A stretch of 33,594 bases of DNA from NCBI GenBank assembly GCA_030538085.1, contig JAUNUR010000032.1, forward strand, positions 1 to 33,594, read 5' to 3'. Below are positions 1 through 9,735 of this stretch, piece after piece (position 1 is the first letter of the stretch; the number at the start of each line of letters is the position of its first letter). The notes below the pieces were generated by a model. It saw only the letters and a program-made list of their open reading frames with translations. It was not told the origin of the DNA and did no database searches. This DNA comes from Pseudomonadota bacterium. Lineage in GTDB: Bacteria > Pseudomonadota > Gammaproteobacteria > Burkholderiales > Burkholderiaceae_C. A program made the position numbers and the translations under genes.

Positions 1-99
1 GGCGTTGGGCGTTGGGCGTTGGGCGTTGGCTGATTCGAGGTGCGGCGTCACAAGGTTCCCGGCATTTCACGCTGAACGCTCAACGCCGAACACCCAACC
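1..99. repeat. Heptanucleotide tandem repeats in two inverted arms
   Basis: Positions 1-29 are four direct copies of GGCGTTG. Positions 73-99 carry about four degenerate copies of the complementary heptamer (TGAACGC, TCAACGC, CGAACAC, CCAAC), so the two arms could pair as a long imperfect hairpin with a loop of roughly 43 bases. The element lies directly downstream of the fdx stop codon on the minus strand, where it could act as an end-of-operon structure. The left arm begins at the window edge, so its full length is unknown. I see no coding capacity. Confidence 0.75.
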
Positions 100-105
100 T
101 CTTCT

Positions 106-444
106 TCAGTGGTTTTCCCTGGCGTGGTTGATCGAATAGCGCGGAATTTCCACCGTCAGGTCTTCCTTGCCCACGATGGCCTGGCACGACAGGCGCGACT
201 GCGGCTCCAGGCCCCAGGCGCGGTCAAGCAGGTCTTCCTCTTCCTCTTCCGGCTCCTCCAGCGAATCGTAGCCCTGGCGCACGACGCAGTGGCAGGTGGT
301 GCAAGCGCGGCTCATGTCGCAGGCGTGCTCGATGGGGATGTTGTTGTCGAGCAGCGCCTCGCAGATCGAGTCGCCCACATTGGCCTGGATTTCTGCGCCC
401 TCGGGGCAGTACTCGGGATGGGGAAGAACCTTGATGGTGGGCAT
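106..444 (-). CDS. fdx: ISC-type [2Fe-2S] ferredoxin
   Basis: A 112-residue adrenodoxin-type ferredoxin that supplies electrons for Fe-S cluster assembly on IscU in the cytoplasm. The four cluster ligands are visible as Cys42, Cys48 and Cys51 (motif C-x5-C-x2-C) plus Cys87, the same numbering as I recall for E. coli Fdx. An acidic stretch (EEPEEEEED, about residues 63-71) is the expected partner-docking surface. It is the last gene of the isc operon seen here, starting 5 bases after the hscA stop codon, so it is probably translated from the same message. Length matches the family. No iscX follows in the 105 bases left before the window edge. Confidence 0.97.
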   Translation of the reverse strand: MPTIKVLPHPEYCPEGAEIQANVGDSICEALLDNNIPIEHACDMSRACTTCHCVVRQGYDSLEEPEEEEEDLLDRAWGLEPQSRLSCQAIVGKEDLTVEIPRYSINHARENH

Positions 445-449
445 GGTGT

Positions 450-2309
<1,860 letters not shown>

Positions 2310-2338
2310 ACAACGGAATCGGAAAAACGCGCGAAAAA

Positions 2339-2854
2339 TCAGTTGAGTGTCGCACGCTTGCGGTCAACATCGCCCGCCAGCCTGTCGAGAAACATCAATG
2401 CCCGTACGGATTGGGCGGCAGCCGGCCAGTCTTGCTCGGCGTCCATCTGGCGCTCCAGTTTCAAGAGCATTTCGCGTTTGAGAGATATCGATTGGCGGTC
2501 GATTTCATCCATGGCCGCGTCGTCGGCCGCATCGTCCACCGCTTCGCGCAATTCCATCTGCTGCATCAAAAAGTCCGCCGGCATGGCGGTGTTGCTTTCG
2601 GCGTCGATGGGCGCGCCGTGCAGCTCGCACAGGTAGGCGGCGCGCTTGAGCGGATCCTTCAGCCGGCGATAGGCCTCGTTGATGCGCGCCGACCACTGCA
2701 TGGCCACGCGCTGCGCGGCGGCGCCCTGGGCGGCGAACTTGTCGGGGTGCACCTGACGTTGCAGGGCCTTCCAGCGCGCGTCGAGCTGCCCCGCGTCCTG
2801 CGCGAAGCGCGTGGGCACCGCGAACAACTCGAAATCGGTGGATTGCAGGTTCAT
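2339..2854 (-). CDS. hscB: J-domain co-chaperone HscB
   Basis: The HscA co-chaperone: an N-terminal J domain stimulates the HscA ATPase and a C-terminal helical bundle binds IscU. The diagnostic HPD tripeptide is visible in the context VHPDKFA, at residues 36-38 when the start is ATG at 2854. An in-frame TTG at 2866 would add four residues, but ATG 2854 gives 171 residues, the length I recall for E. coli HscB, so I prefer it. Its upstream gene ends at 2867, 12 bases before this start, which suggests translational coupling; no strong Shine-Dalgarno is seen. It sits between a small Cys-containing gene and hscA in the isc operon. Confidence 0.94.
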   Translation of the reverse strand: MNLQSTDFELFAVPTRFAQDAGQLDARWKALQRQVHPDKFAAQGAAAQRVAMQWSARINEAYRRLKDPLKRAAYLCELHGAPIDAESNTAMPADFLMQQMELREAVDDAADDAAMDEIDRQSISLKREMLLKLERQMDAEQDWPAAAQSVRALMFLDRLAGDVDRKRATLN

Positions 2855-2866
2855 GGGTTGATTCAA

Positions 2867-3097
2867 TCAGGCGTGCAGGGCCAGGCTGACCACGCCCGGT
2901 GGCAACTCGGCCAGGGCTGCAGCGGGCGCGACAACGTCCCAGGCGTCAACGCAGCAGCCGCAGCCCAGGTCATCCATGCGGCGAATACGCGGACCCCAAC
3001 GCTGGAACCAGGCGTTCAGGGCGCGGACCTCGCGTTCGTTGTCGATGGTCACGCCCACGCGGGCACGGGTGGCGTCGGCAGGCAGCCGATCATCCAT
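2867..3097 (-). CDS. 76-residue protein with a CGCC motif, inside the isc operon
   Basis: A small reading frame filling the gap between iscA and hscB almost exactly. Its ATG overlaps the iscA stop codon (TGATG arrangement at 3095-3099), and it stops 12 bases before the hscB ATG, so it looks translationally coupled on both sides. The predicted protein is 76 residues with no signal peptide. Its notable feature is DDLGCGCCVDAWDVV, three cysteines spaced C-x-C-C about residues 46-49, preceded by a Trp/Arg-rich segment (WFQRWGPRIRRM). That could bind a metal, an Fe-S cluster or form disulfides, but this is inference. I do not recognise a named family. The tight fit, sense orientation and shared GC-rich codon use support a real gene. 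Confidence 0.72.
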   Translation of the reverse strand: MDDRLPADATRARVGVTIDNEREVRALNAWFQRWGPRIRRMDDLGCGCCVDAWDVVAPAAALAELPPGVVSLALHA

Positions 3098-3420
3098 CAG
3101 ACGCGAAACGATTCGCCGCAGCCGCAGCGGTCGCGCTCGTTGGGGTTGTTGAAGCGAAAGCCTTCGTTCAGGCCCTCGCGCACGTAATCCAATTCAGTGC
3201 CGTCGATGTAGGCCAGGCTCTTGGGGTCGATCATGAGCTTGACGCCGTGCGCCTCGAACAGCGCATCTTCCGGCGCCACTTCGTCCACGTATTCGAGCTT
3301 GTAGGCCAGGCCAGAACAACCGGTGGTCTTGACGCCCAGGCGCACGCCCACCCCCTTGCCGCGTTTGGCGAGGTATTTGGTGACGTGCCGCGCGGCGGCT
3401 TCGCTCAATGTGACAGCCAT
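3097..3420 (-). CDS. iscA: A-type iron-sulfur carrier IscA
   Basis: A 107-residue A-type carrier thought to hold iron or a [4Fe-4S] cluster and pass it to client enzymes. The three conserved cysteines are Cys35 (TTGCSG), Cys99 and Cys101 (C-G-C near the C-terminus), matching the numbering I recall for E. coli IscA. The reading frame is open upstream to 3570, but homology begins at [10 protein letters not shown], so ATG 3420 is taken as start; a weak purine-rich stretch (GAAGAAAG) precedes it. The gene starts 16 bases after the cupin-like gene, and its stop overlaps the start of the 76-residue gene, consistent with a single transcript. Confidence 0.96.
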   Translation of the reverse strand: MAVTLSEAAARHVTKYLAKRGKGVGVRLGVKTTGCSGLAYKLEYVDEVAPEDALFEAHGVKLMIDPKSLAYIDGTELDYVREGLNEGFRFNNPNERDRCGCGESFRV

Positions 3421-3436
3421 GGTGCTTTCTTCAACT

Positions 3437-3790
3437 TCAGTTCTTGCGCAAGGCAATGGTGAGCAGGACCACCGACGACACCACGGCCAGCAGTTGGTGC
3501 GGCTCGCCGCCTTGCAGGTACAGCATGTGGCCCTCGGACAGGCGCGCCTTGGGACGCGGGTCGGGCTCATCCAGCGCGTGCGAGATGACGTCGACGCAGC
3601 CCTTCAGACATTGCAGCGTGATCTCGCCATCCACACGGTGATCCAGCATGCGCCGGCCCTCGGGCATCAGCAGCAGGATCACCTCCAGATCCTCGCCCTT
3701 GAACAGGGCGCGTGATTCGAACTCGGTCGGCAACGGCCCCTCGGGGATGAGTGCCTGGGTCTGTCCGGGTTGGAGGCGTTCAAGTGCCAT
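3437..3790 (-). CDS. Small cupin-like protein between iscU and iscA
   Basis: A 117-residue protein when started at ATG 3790 ([10 protein letters not shown]); an upstream extension to 3847 is open but looks non-homologous. The pattern of short beta strands, a central [15 protein letters not shown] segment and a C-terminal [20 protein letters not shown] segment is typical of single-domain cupins (RmlC-like barrels). The classical metal-binding HxH motif is absent, so an enzymatic role is doubtful; ligand binding or regulation is possible. It starts 75 bases after iscU and ends 16 bases before iscA, in the same direction, so it is probably co-transcribed with the Fe-S genes. It is not part of the textbook E. 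coli isc operon. Confidence 0.83.
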   Translation of the reverse strand: MALERLQPGQTQALIPEGPLPTEFESRALFKGEDLEVILLLMPEGRRMLDHRVDGEITLQCLKGCVDVISHALDEPDPRPKARLSEGHMLYLQGGEPHQLLAVVSSVVLLTIALRKN

Positions 3791-3865
3791 GTCCAAGAGC
3801 CTTTCGTGAGAAAAACGCTGGTGATCGTGCCGCGACACGCGGCACACGGGGTTCGCCGACGCCTT

Positions 3866-4258
3866 TCAGGCGGCGACGGTGTGCTTTTTCTTGTAATCCT
3901 GCACCGCAGCCTTGATGGCGTCCTCGGCCAGGATCGAACAGTGGATTTTCACCGGTGGCAGGGCAAGTTCCTCGGCGATCTGGCTGTTCTTCAGCTCCGC
4001 CGCCTCGTCCAGCGTCTTGCCCTTGACCCACTCGGTGACGAGCGAGCTGGAGGCAATGGCCGAGCCGCAGCCGTAGGTCTTGAAACGCGCGTCCTCGATC
4101 ACGCCGGTACTCGGGTTGACCTTGATCTGCAGCTTCATCACGTCGCCGCAGGCCGGCGCGCCGACCATGCCGGTGCCCACGGTGTCGTCGCCCTTGTCGA
4201 AGCTGCCGACGTTGCGGGGGTTCTCGTAATGGTCGATGACTTTTTCGCTGTATGCCAT
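3866..4258 (-). CDS. iscU: Iron-sulfur cluster scaffold IscU
   Basis: A 130-residue scaffold on which sulfur from IscS and iron are joined into [2Fe-2S] clusters. Ligands are visible: Cys37 (APACGD), Asp39, Cys64 (YGCGSA), His106 and Cys107 (KIHCS). LPPVK at residues 100-104 is the peptide recognised by HscA, which fits the presence of hscA and hscB in the same operon. A good Shine-Dalgarno (AAGGAG) lies about 10 bases upstream of the ATG, in agreement with the start. It follows iscS after 138 bases that contain a palindromic repeat, an unusually large gap for this operon. Confidence 0.98.
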   Translation of the reverse strand: MAYSEKVIDHYENPRNVGSFDKGDDTVGTGMVGAPACGDVMKLQIKVNPSTGVIEDARFKTYGCGSAIASSSLVTEWVKGKTLDEAAELKNSQIAEELALPPVKIHCSILAEDAIKAAVQDYKKKHTVAA

Positions 4259-4289
4259 GTTCGTTACTCCTTCGATGACTTTACTTCGC

Positions 4290-4394
4290 TCAATGACCGC
4301 GGCGCTTCACGCCTGCGATGACGCCGCTGCGCGGCATGACGATGGTTGTCATGGGGTCATCGAAGCCGCGCAGCAGCAAGGTCATTTCGTCATG
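4290..4394. repeat. ATGAC/GTCAT-flanked GC palindrome repeat, iscS-iscU gap
   Basis: The gap between iscS and iscU holds short GC-rich palindromic cores bounded by ATGAC or GTCAT, for example GATGACGCCGCTGCGCGG followed by CATGAC near 4316-4340, and GTCATCGAAGCCGCGCAGC just after. The same vocabulary (GTCATCGAAG, CGCTGCGCG, ATGACGnCGC) recurs at 24082-24204 and 32036-32158. There is no coding frame of note. In the iscSU transcript it could form hairpins that influence processing or stability between the cistrons. Confidence 0.65.
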
Positions 4395-4396
4395 TT

Positions 4397-5617
4397 TCAA
4401 TGTGCCGCCCACTGAATGGTGCTGAGGTCGATGCCGTCCTGATGCATCTCCCACAACGGGCTCAGCTCGCGCAGGCGCGCGACGTTTTCCTTGATGGTGT
4501 TCACCGCGTAGTCGATCTCTTCCTCGGTCGTGAAGCGGCCGATGGTCATGCGCAGGCTGCTGTGGGCCAATTCGTCGCTGCGGCCCAGCGCGCGCAGCAC
4601 GTAGCTGGGCTCCAGACTGGCGCTGGTGCAGGCCGAGCCCGACGACACCGCCAGGCCCTTGATGCCCATGATCAGCGACTCGCCCTCGACGTAGTTGAAG
4701 CTCATGTTCAGGTTCTGCGGCACGCGGTGCTCCAGGCTGCCGTTGATGAAGACCTGCTCGATCTCCTTCAGGCCGTCGAGCAGGCGCTTTTGCAGGCGCG
4801 CGGCGTGGGCGTTGTCGGTGGCCATCTGCTCCTTGGCGATGCGAAAGGCCTCGCCCATGCCCACGATCTGGTGTGTGGGCAGCGTGCCACTGCGCATGCC
4901 GCGCTCGTGGCCGCCGCCGTGCATCTGCGCCTCCAGGCGCACGCGCGGCTTGCGGCGCACGTACAGCGCGCCCACGCCCTTGGGGCCGTAGGTCTTGTGC
5001 GCCGTCAGGCTCATCAGGTCGACGGGCAGCGTCTTCAGATCGATCTCGACCCTGCCGGTGGCCTGCGCGGCATCGACGTGCAGCAGCACGCCCTTTTCGC
5101 GGCAGATGGCGCCAATGGCGGCGATGTCCTGGATCACGCCGATCTCGTTGTTGACGAACAGCACGCTGGCCAGCACCGTGTCGGGGCGGATGGCGGCCTT
5201 GAACTTCTCCAGATCGAGCAGGCCGTCTTCCTGCACGTCCATGTAGGTCACCTCGAAGCCCTGGCGCTCCAGCTCGCGCATGGTGTCCAGCGTGGCCTTG
5301 TGCTCGGTCTTGAGCGTGATCAGGTGCTTGCCCTTGCCTTTGTAGAAGTGCGCGGCTCCCTTGATGGCCAGGTTGCTGGATTCGGTGGCGCCGCTGGTCC
5401 ACACGAGCTCGCGCGGGTCGGCGCCAATCAGGTCGGCCACCTGCTCGCGCGCGTTTTCGACGGCTTTTTCAGCCTCCCAGCCCCAGGCGTGGCTGCGGCT
5501 GGCGGCGTTGCCGAAATGCTCGCGCAGCCAGGGAATCATGGCGTCGACCACGCGCGGGTCGCATGGCGTGGTGGCGCCGTAGTCCATGTAGATGGGGAAA
5601 TGCGGGGTCTGGCTCAT
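4397..5617 (-). CDS. iscS: Cysteine desulfurase IscS
   Basis: A PLP-dependent class V aminotransferase-fold enzyme that removes sulfur from L-cysteine to give alanine and an enzyme persulfide, feeding IscU and other sulfur acceptors. Started at ATG 5617 ([10 protein letters not shown]) it has 406 residues, near the usual length; a TTG at 5629 would add four. His106 (TEHKAT) stacks on PLP, Lys208 ([10 protein letters not shown]) forms the Schiff base, and Cys330 in [13 protein letters not shown] is the persulfide cysteine on the flexible loop. It follows iscR after an 82-base gap containing a strong hairpin. IscS-type rather than SufS/NifS is supported by the neighbours. Confidence 0.98.
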   Translation of the reverse strand: MSQTPHFPIYMDYGATTPCDPRVVDAMIPWLREHFGNAASRSHAWGWEAEKAVENAREQVADLIGADPRELVWTSGATESSNLAIKGAAHFYKGKGKHLITLKTEHKATLDTMRELERQGFEVTYMDVQEDGLLDLEKFKAAIRPDTVLASVLFVNNEIGVIQDIAAIGAICREKGVLLHVDAAQATGRVEIDLKTLPVDLMSLTAHKTYGPKGVGALYVRRKPRVRLEAQMHGGGHERGMRSGTLPTHQIVGMGEAFRIAKEQMATDNAHAARLQKRLLDGLKEIEQVFINGSLEHRVPQNLNMSFNYVEGESLIMGIKGLAVSSGSACTSASLEPSYVLRALGRSDELAHSSLRMTIGRFTTEEEIDYAVNTIKENVARLRELSPLWEMHQDGIDLSTIQWAAH

Positions 5618-5645
5618 GGCGAGGTGCAATCGCAGGGTTTTGTTG

Positions 5646-5703
5646 ATACTTATGAATCGTTTTGACCTTCAGCGCTTGTCTGGCAAGCGCTGGCAGTACC
5701 TAT
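5646..5703 (-). repeat. Hairpin-forming dispersed repeat between iscR and iscS
   Basis: The iscR-iscS gap contains an inverted repeat AGCGCTTG-TCTGG-CAAGCGCT at 5671-5691, a perfect 8-bp stem with a 5-base loop, followed in minus-strand reading by GAAGGTCAAAACG. Related sequences (TAGCTGCT, GCGCTT, a CTGG-containing loop, GCGCT) occur at 20156-20204 and 22478-22556, suggesting a dispersed family. It touches the iscR stop codon. It is a weak terminator candidate because no long T run follows, but may attenuate or process the transcript between regulator and structural genes. Confidence 0.65.
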
Positions 5704-6233
5704 TTGGTAGCCAACCCACCCAGTGCGAATACCGAGTTGGGTGCGTTCACGCGGATCGGCTTGACCACCGGCGCCGAGGAGATCGCGCGCTTGGTGGCGG
5801 GCTTGTTCTCGACCTCAATGCCGTTGGCATGCTGCTCGTCCACCAGCTTTTGTAAGGTCACCGACTCCAGAAACTCGATCATGCGATCGTTGAGCGCCGA
5901 CCACAGGTCATGCGTCATGCAGCGGCCACCAGCGCCGTGGCAATTTTGCTTGCCGCCGCAGTGCGTGGCATCCAGTGGCTCATCGACCGAGGTGATGATG
6001 TCGGCCACGGTGATGTCGGCGGCCTTGCGGCCCAGCGAATAACCGCCGCCCGGTCCACGGGTGGACTCGACCAGCTCATTTCGGCGCAGCTTGCCGAACA
6101 GTTGCTCAAGGTACGACAGCGAAATCTGCTGTCGTTGACTGATGGCGGCCAGCGTGACAGGGCCGTTGTCCTGGCGCAGGGCCAAGTCGATCATAGCCGT
6201 GACGGCGAATCGACCCTTGGTGGTAAGGCGCAT
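5700..6233 (-). CDS. iscR: Rrf2-family Fe-S regulator IscR
   Basis: A 177-residue winged-helix regulator that binds a [2Fe-2S] cluster and, in that state, represses its own operon. The N-terminal helix-turn-helix runs from [19 protein letters not shown] through [16 protein letters not shown] to [11 protein letters not shown]. Ligands are Cys92, Cys98, Cys105 and His108, giving C-x5-C-x6-C-x2-H; in E. coli I recall C-x5-C-x5-C-x2-H, so there is one extra residue. The C-terminal tail, rich in Ala, Pro and Val, is poorly conserved in the family. The open frame reaches 6341, but ATG 6233 begins the conserved domain. It is the first gene of the isc operon. Confidence 0.97.
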   Translation of the reverse strand: MRLTTKGRFAVTAMIDLALRQDNGPVTLAAISQRQQISLSYLEQLFGKLRRNELVESTRGPGGGYSLGRKAADITVADIITSVDEPLDATHCGGKQNCHGAGGRCMTHDLWSALNDRMIEFLESVTLQKLVDEQHANGIEVENKPATKRAISSAPVVKPIRVNAPNSVFALGGLATK

Positions 6234-6861
6234 GGTGCTCGCTCCTTGGCGTGTGGTGATGAGGTTGCGCCGCAGCCTGGGGGCCGAGGCGAAATCGGAA
6301 TCCGTGGAGAGTGACGAGCGTTGGTAATCGCCACCACCCACCTATTCCGAGTGTTTTGATCAAGTATAACGCAATTCCCACTGCGGTGTGGGGCTTTGTG
6401 AGCGGAACGTGGCCAATAGCCCGCAGCGCGCTGACGGCTTTTCCTACACCGACGGGGCCATTGCGCGGACATGCGTCGCCAGGGTGCCAGCCTAAATTTG
6501 TTTGGAACGATGCAACCGTATTGCAAAGCACCCCCATCGATGAGCAACCACCCCGTCCTGCTGGCCACTTCGGCGGTGGCGTGCGGGCCGGTCGCCTGCG
6601 AGGGTCGTGGCGGCGAAGGCCTGGCCACGCACGAGGACTCCGCCTTTGAAACCCAGAAGGCGTGGTCTGGCTGTGCCGGCCATGTGCCCTCCGAAGTGGC
6701 TCGCTCCCATGTCCTATGTCGAGTTACTGGCTCGCACCACCGATGGCGTGTTGAGCGTGCGCAACCGGCTTGACGTTACGACGCGCTGACGTACCGCGAT
6801 CACAGCGTTTTTTGAGTTTTTTCCAGTTTTCAACCCTGCAGACCTACCTAGAAAGGCAACC
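6234..6861. other. 628-base intergenic region without a supported gene
   Basis: Between the divergent iscR (minus) and the BON lipoprotein gene (plus). The iscR-proximal part holds the IscR-like site and presumably the isc promoter. From about 6400 to 6780 only short overlapping frames exist on both strands, none with family resemblance, so I call none. The last 80 bases contain two T-rich runs (6808-6827) before the lipoprotein ribosome binding site. A degenerate gene or a small RNA cannot be excluded. Confidence 0.6.
6343..6367 (-). promoter_or_regulatory. Candidate type-1 IscR binding site upstream of iscR
   Basis: Read on the minus strand, this 25-base stretch consists of a left half ATACTTGATCA, a spacer AAA, and a right half CACTCGGAATA. 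Compared with the type-1 consensus as I remember it (ATASYYGACTR-WWW-YAGTCRRSTAT), about 18 of 25 positions agree, the left half best. It lies 110 bases upstream of the iscR ATG, so it could mediate autorepression. A TATACT sequence overlaps its left edge, but I could not assign a convincing -35/-10 pair. The match is by eye only. Confidence 0.5.
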
Positions 6862-7443
6862 ATGATGACCAAGAATTCCCACACCCGCCCCGCAGCGATT
6901 GCCCTGGCCGTGCTGATGGCCGCCGCACTCGGCGCCTGCAGCAAAAGCGAGCAGGAGCAGGCCGAGCGCAAGGTGGACCAGGCCGCCAACCAGGCGGCCG
7001 AAGCTGGCCGTGAACTGAAGGCCGACGCGCAAGAGGCCGGCCGCGAGATCAAGGCCGAAGCCCAGGAAGCCGGCCGTGAGGCCGCCGCCGCTGGGCGCGA
7101 GCTGAAGGAAGATGCCGCCCAGGCCGGCCGCGAACTGAAGGCAGATGCCGCAGAAGCCACGGCAGCAGCACGGGCTGAAGTAGCCAAAGCCGGCGAGGCG
7201 ATCAAGGAAGGCGCTCGTGACGCCGCCGGCCTGGCCAGCGACGTGGCCATTACCACCTCCGTCAATGCCAAACTGGCTGCCGACCCCGAGCTGAGCGCCT
7301 TGCGAATCAATGTGGATACCAAGGACGGCGCTGTCACCCTGAACGGTCCAGCCCCAACCCAGGCTGCCAAAGACCGCGCCTCCACGCTGGCCCGCGAAGT
7401 GGAAGGCGTGAAGTCGGTGACCAACAACCTGTCGATCAGCTGA
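6862..7443 (+). CDS. BON-domain lipoprotein with 11-residue helical repeats
   Basis: A 193-residue predicted outer-membrane or periplasmic lipoprotein. The signal peptide ends in lipobox LGAC, with Cys26 as the acylated residue. Residues 48-120 are a charged, alanine-rich helix built from 11-residue units beginning AGRE (units at 48, 59, 77, 88, then 99 and 110 more diverged, with a 7-residue unit at 70-76). Residues about 122-193 form a single BON domain (DVAITTSVNAKLAADPEL to GVKSVTNNLSIS), as in OsmY and related stress proteins, where it is thought to bind phospholipid surfaces. The start has a good Shine-Dalgarno (GAAAGG at 6851-6856). It stands alone, convergent with uvrB 46 bases away. 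Confidence 0.9.
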   Translation: MMTKNSHTRPAAIALAVLMAAALGACSKSEQEQAERKVDQAANQAAEAGRELKADAQEAGREIKAEAQEAGREAAAAGRELKEDAAQAGRELKADAAEATAAARAEVAKAGEAIKEGARDAAGLASDVAITTSVNAKLAADPELSALRINVDTKDGAVTLNGPAPTQAAKDRASTLAREVEGVKSVTNNLSIS

Positions 7444-7489
7444 AGCCAAGCGGCACACCGCGGCGCCAGCGTGATCGACCGGCTTGTCG

Positions 7490-9622
7490 TCATGCGGCGC
7501 TGAGGCCGTCCAGGTTGCTCGGGGTGTCGGTGCCCGACGCGCCGAAAGCCCGGTTCTTCAGCAACTGCAACTGGTCGCGCACGCGCGCTGCCTGCTCGAA
7601 CTCCAGGTTGCGCGCGTGCTCCAGCATCAGTTTTTCCAGCCGCTTGATCTCGCGCGCGATGTCCTTCTCGGACATGTCCTCCACCTTGGCGCGCGCCACT
7701 TCGGCCGCCAGCACCTGGCTGTCGGTGCCGCCGCCCTTGTCGCTGTAGACACCGTCGATCAGGTCGCGCACTTCCTTCACGATGCCGCGCGGCGTAATCC
7801 CGTGTTCGGCGTTGAAGGCGGTCTGCTTGGCGCGGCGGCGCTCGGTCTCGCCGATGGCCTTCTTCATCGATTCCGTGATGCGGTCGGCGTAGAGGATGGC
7901 CTTGCCATTGACGTTGCGCGCGGCACGGCCAATGGTCTGGATCAATGAGCGCTCGGCACGCAAAAAACCTTCCTTGTCGGCATCGAGAATCGCCACCAGC
8001 GACACCTCGGGGATGTCCAGGCCTTCCCGCAGCAGGTTGATGCCCACCAGCACGTCGAACGCGCCCAGGCGCAGGTCGCGGATGATCTCCACGCGCTCCA
8101 CCGTGTCCACGTCGGAGTGCAGGTAGCGCACCTTCACGCCGTTTTCCGTCAGGTACTCGGTCAGTTGCTCGGCCATGCGCTTGGTCAGCGTGGTGATCAG
8201 CACGCGCTCGCGTTTGTGCACGCGGTCGCGGATTTCCTGCAGCACATCGTCCACTTGGGTAGCGGCGGGGCGCACCTCCACCTCGGGATCAACCAGGCCC
8301 GTGGGCCGCACCACCTGCTCCACCACCTGACCGGCGTGCTGCTTTTCGTAATCGGCCGGCGTGGCGCTGACGAACACCACCTGCCGCATGCGCTGCTCGA
8401 ACTCGGCGAACTTCAGCGGCCGGTTGTCCAGCGCGCTGGGCAAGCGGAAGCCGTATTCCACCAGCGTGGTCTTGCGCGCCTTGTCGCCGTTGTACATGGC
8501 ATTGAGCTGACCGATCATCTGGTGGCTCTCGTCCAGGAACATGATGGCGTCGCGCGGCAGGTAATCGGTCAGCGTGGCGGGCGGATCGCCCGGCGCCGCG
8601 CCGGACAGATGGCGCGTGTAGTTCTCGATGCCCTTGCAGTGACCCAGCTCGGTCAGCATCTCCAGATCGAAGCGGGTGCGCTGCTCCAGCCGCTGGGCCT
8701 CGACCAGCTTGCCTTCGTCCACGAAGAACTTCAGCCGCTCGGCCAGCTCCAGCTTGATGGTTTCAACCGCCGCCAGCGTTTTCTCGCGCGGCGTCACGTA
8801 GTGGCTGCTGGGATAAATGACGAAGCGCGGCACTTTCTGCTGGATGCGGCCGGTGAGCGGGTCGAACAGGCTGATGCTCTCCACCTCGTCGTCGAACAGT
8901 TCCATGCGCACCGCCAGCTCGCTGTGTTCGGCCGGGAACACGTCGATGGTGTCGCCGCGCACACGGAAGGTACCGCGCGCGAAGTCCATGTCGTTGCGCT
9001 GGTACTGCATGCGCACCAGTTGTGCGATGGCGTCGCGCTGGCCCTGCTTGCCGCCCACCTTCAGGATCATCCGCATCTGCAGGTAGTCGTCGGGCGCGCC
9101 GATGCCGTAGATGGCCGACACCGTGGCCACGATCACCGTGTCGCGCCGCTCCAGCACGCTCTTGGTGGCCGACAGGCGCATCTGCTCGATGTGCTCGTTG
9201 ATGGCGCTGTCCTTCTCGATGAACAGGTCGCGCTGCGGCACATAGGCCTCGGGCTGGTAGTAGTCGTAGTAGCTGACGAAATATTCGACCGCGTTCTTCG
9301 GAAAGAACTCGCGGAACTCGCTGTACAACTGCGCCGCCAGCGTCTTGTTGGGCGCGAACACGATGGCCGGCTTGCCCAGCCGCGCGATCACGTTGGCCAT
9401 GGTGAAGGTCTTGCCCGAGCCAGTGACGCCCAGCAGGGTCTGGAACGATTCGCCGTTCTCCACGCCCTCCACGAGTTGGTCGATGGCCGTGGGCTGGTCG
9501 CCCGCGGGTGGATACGGTTGGTAAAGCTGGAACGGCGAGTCGGGAAAACTGACGAACCGCCCATCGGCGGCGTGGGGCGGCGATTCAACAGCCGCTGGAC
9601 GAGTTGGGCGAGCTTGGGCCAT
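7490..9622 (-). CDS. uvrB: Excinuclease ABC subunit B
   Basis: A 710-residue DNA-damage recognition helicase of nucleotide excision repair; it is loaded by UvrA and recruits UvrC for incision. Walker A is GVTGSGKT at residues 65-72; the damage-probing beta-hairpin is [12 protein letters not shown]; helicase motifs include LDESHQ (Walker B region), [10 protein letters not shown] and the QTIGRAARN motif VI. A C-terminal UVR domain ([20 protein letters not shown]) binds UvrC. The N-terminus is about 25 residues longer than the E. coli protein as I remember it, with a Pro/Ala-rich leader, so the true start could be slightly downstream. Upstream lies a repeat-filled spacer after fumC. Confidence 0.98.
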   Translation of the reverse strand: MAQARPTRPAAVESPPHAADGRFVSFPDSPFQLYQPYPPAGDQPTAIDQLVEGVENGESFQTLLGVTGSGKTFTMANVIARLGKPAIVFAPNKTLAAQLYSEFREFFPKNAVEYFVSYYDYYQPEAYVPQRDLFIEKDSAINEHIEQMRLSATKSVLERRDTVIVATVSAIYGIGAPDDYLQMRMILKVGGKQGQRDAIAQLVRMQYQRNDMDFARGTFRVRGDTIDVFPAEHSELAVRMELFDDEVESISLFDPLTGRIQQKVPRFVIYPSSHYVTPREKTLAAVETIKLELAERLKFFVDEGKLVEAQRLEQRTRFDLEMLTELGHCKGIENYTRHLSGAAPGDPPATLTDYLPRDAIMFLDESHQMIGQLNAMYNGDKARKTTLVEYGFRLPSALDNRPLKFAEFEQRMRQVVFVSATPADYEKQHAGQVVEQVVRPTGLVDPEVEVRPAATQVDDVLQEIRDRVHKRERVLITTLTKRMAEQLTEYLTENGVKVRYLHSDVDTVERVEIIRDLRLGAFDVLVGINLLREGLDIPEVSLVAILDADKEGFLRAERSLIQTIGRAARNVNGKAILYADRITESMKKAIGETERRRAKQTAFNAEHGITPRGIVKEVRDLIDGVYSDKGGGTDSQVLAAEVARAKVEDMSEKDIAREIKRLEKLMLEHARNLEFEQAARVRDQLQLLKNRAFGASGTDTPSNLDGLSAA

Positions 9623-9735
9623 GGGCAGGCAAGGTAAGACGGTGAGGACGGTGACGGAGGCAAGGCGAAAGGCCTATTGGTATTTTCAATAATCACGACA
9701 GCGCGGGCCATCAGAAACCCCCCCTCACATCCCCT

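Noticed and set aside
1-99. Possible CRISPR-like array
   Set aside because: Units are 7 bases with no spacers, and there are no cas genes in the window.
6471-6773. A 100-codon plus-strand frame in the intergenic region
   Set aside because: No ribosome binding site, no family resemblance, and equally long frames overlap on both strands.
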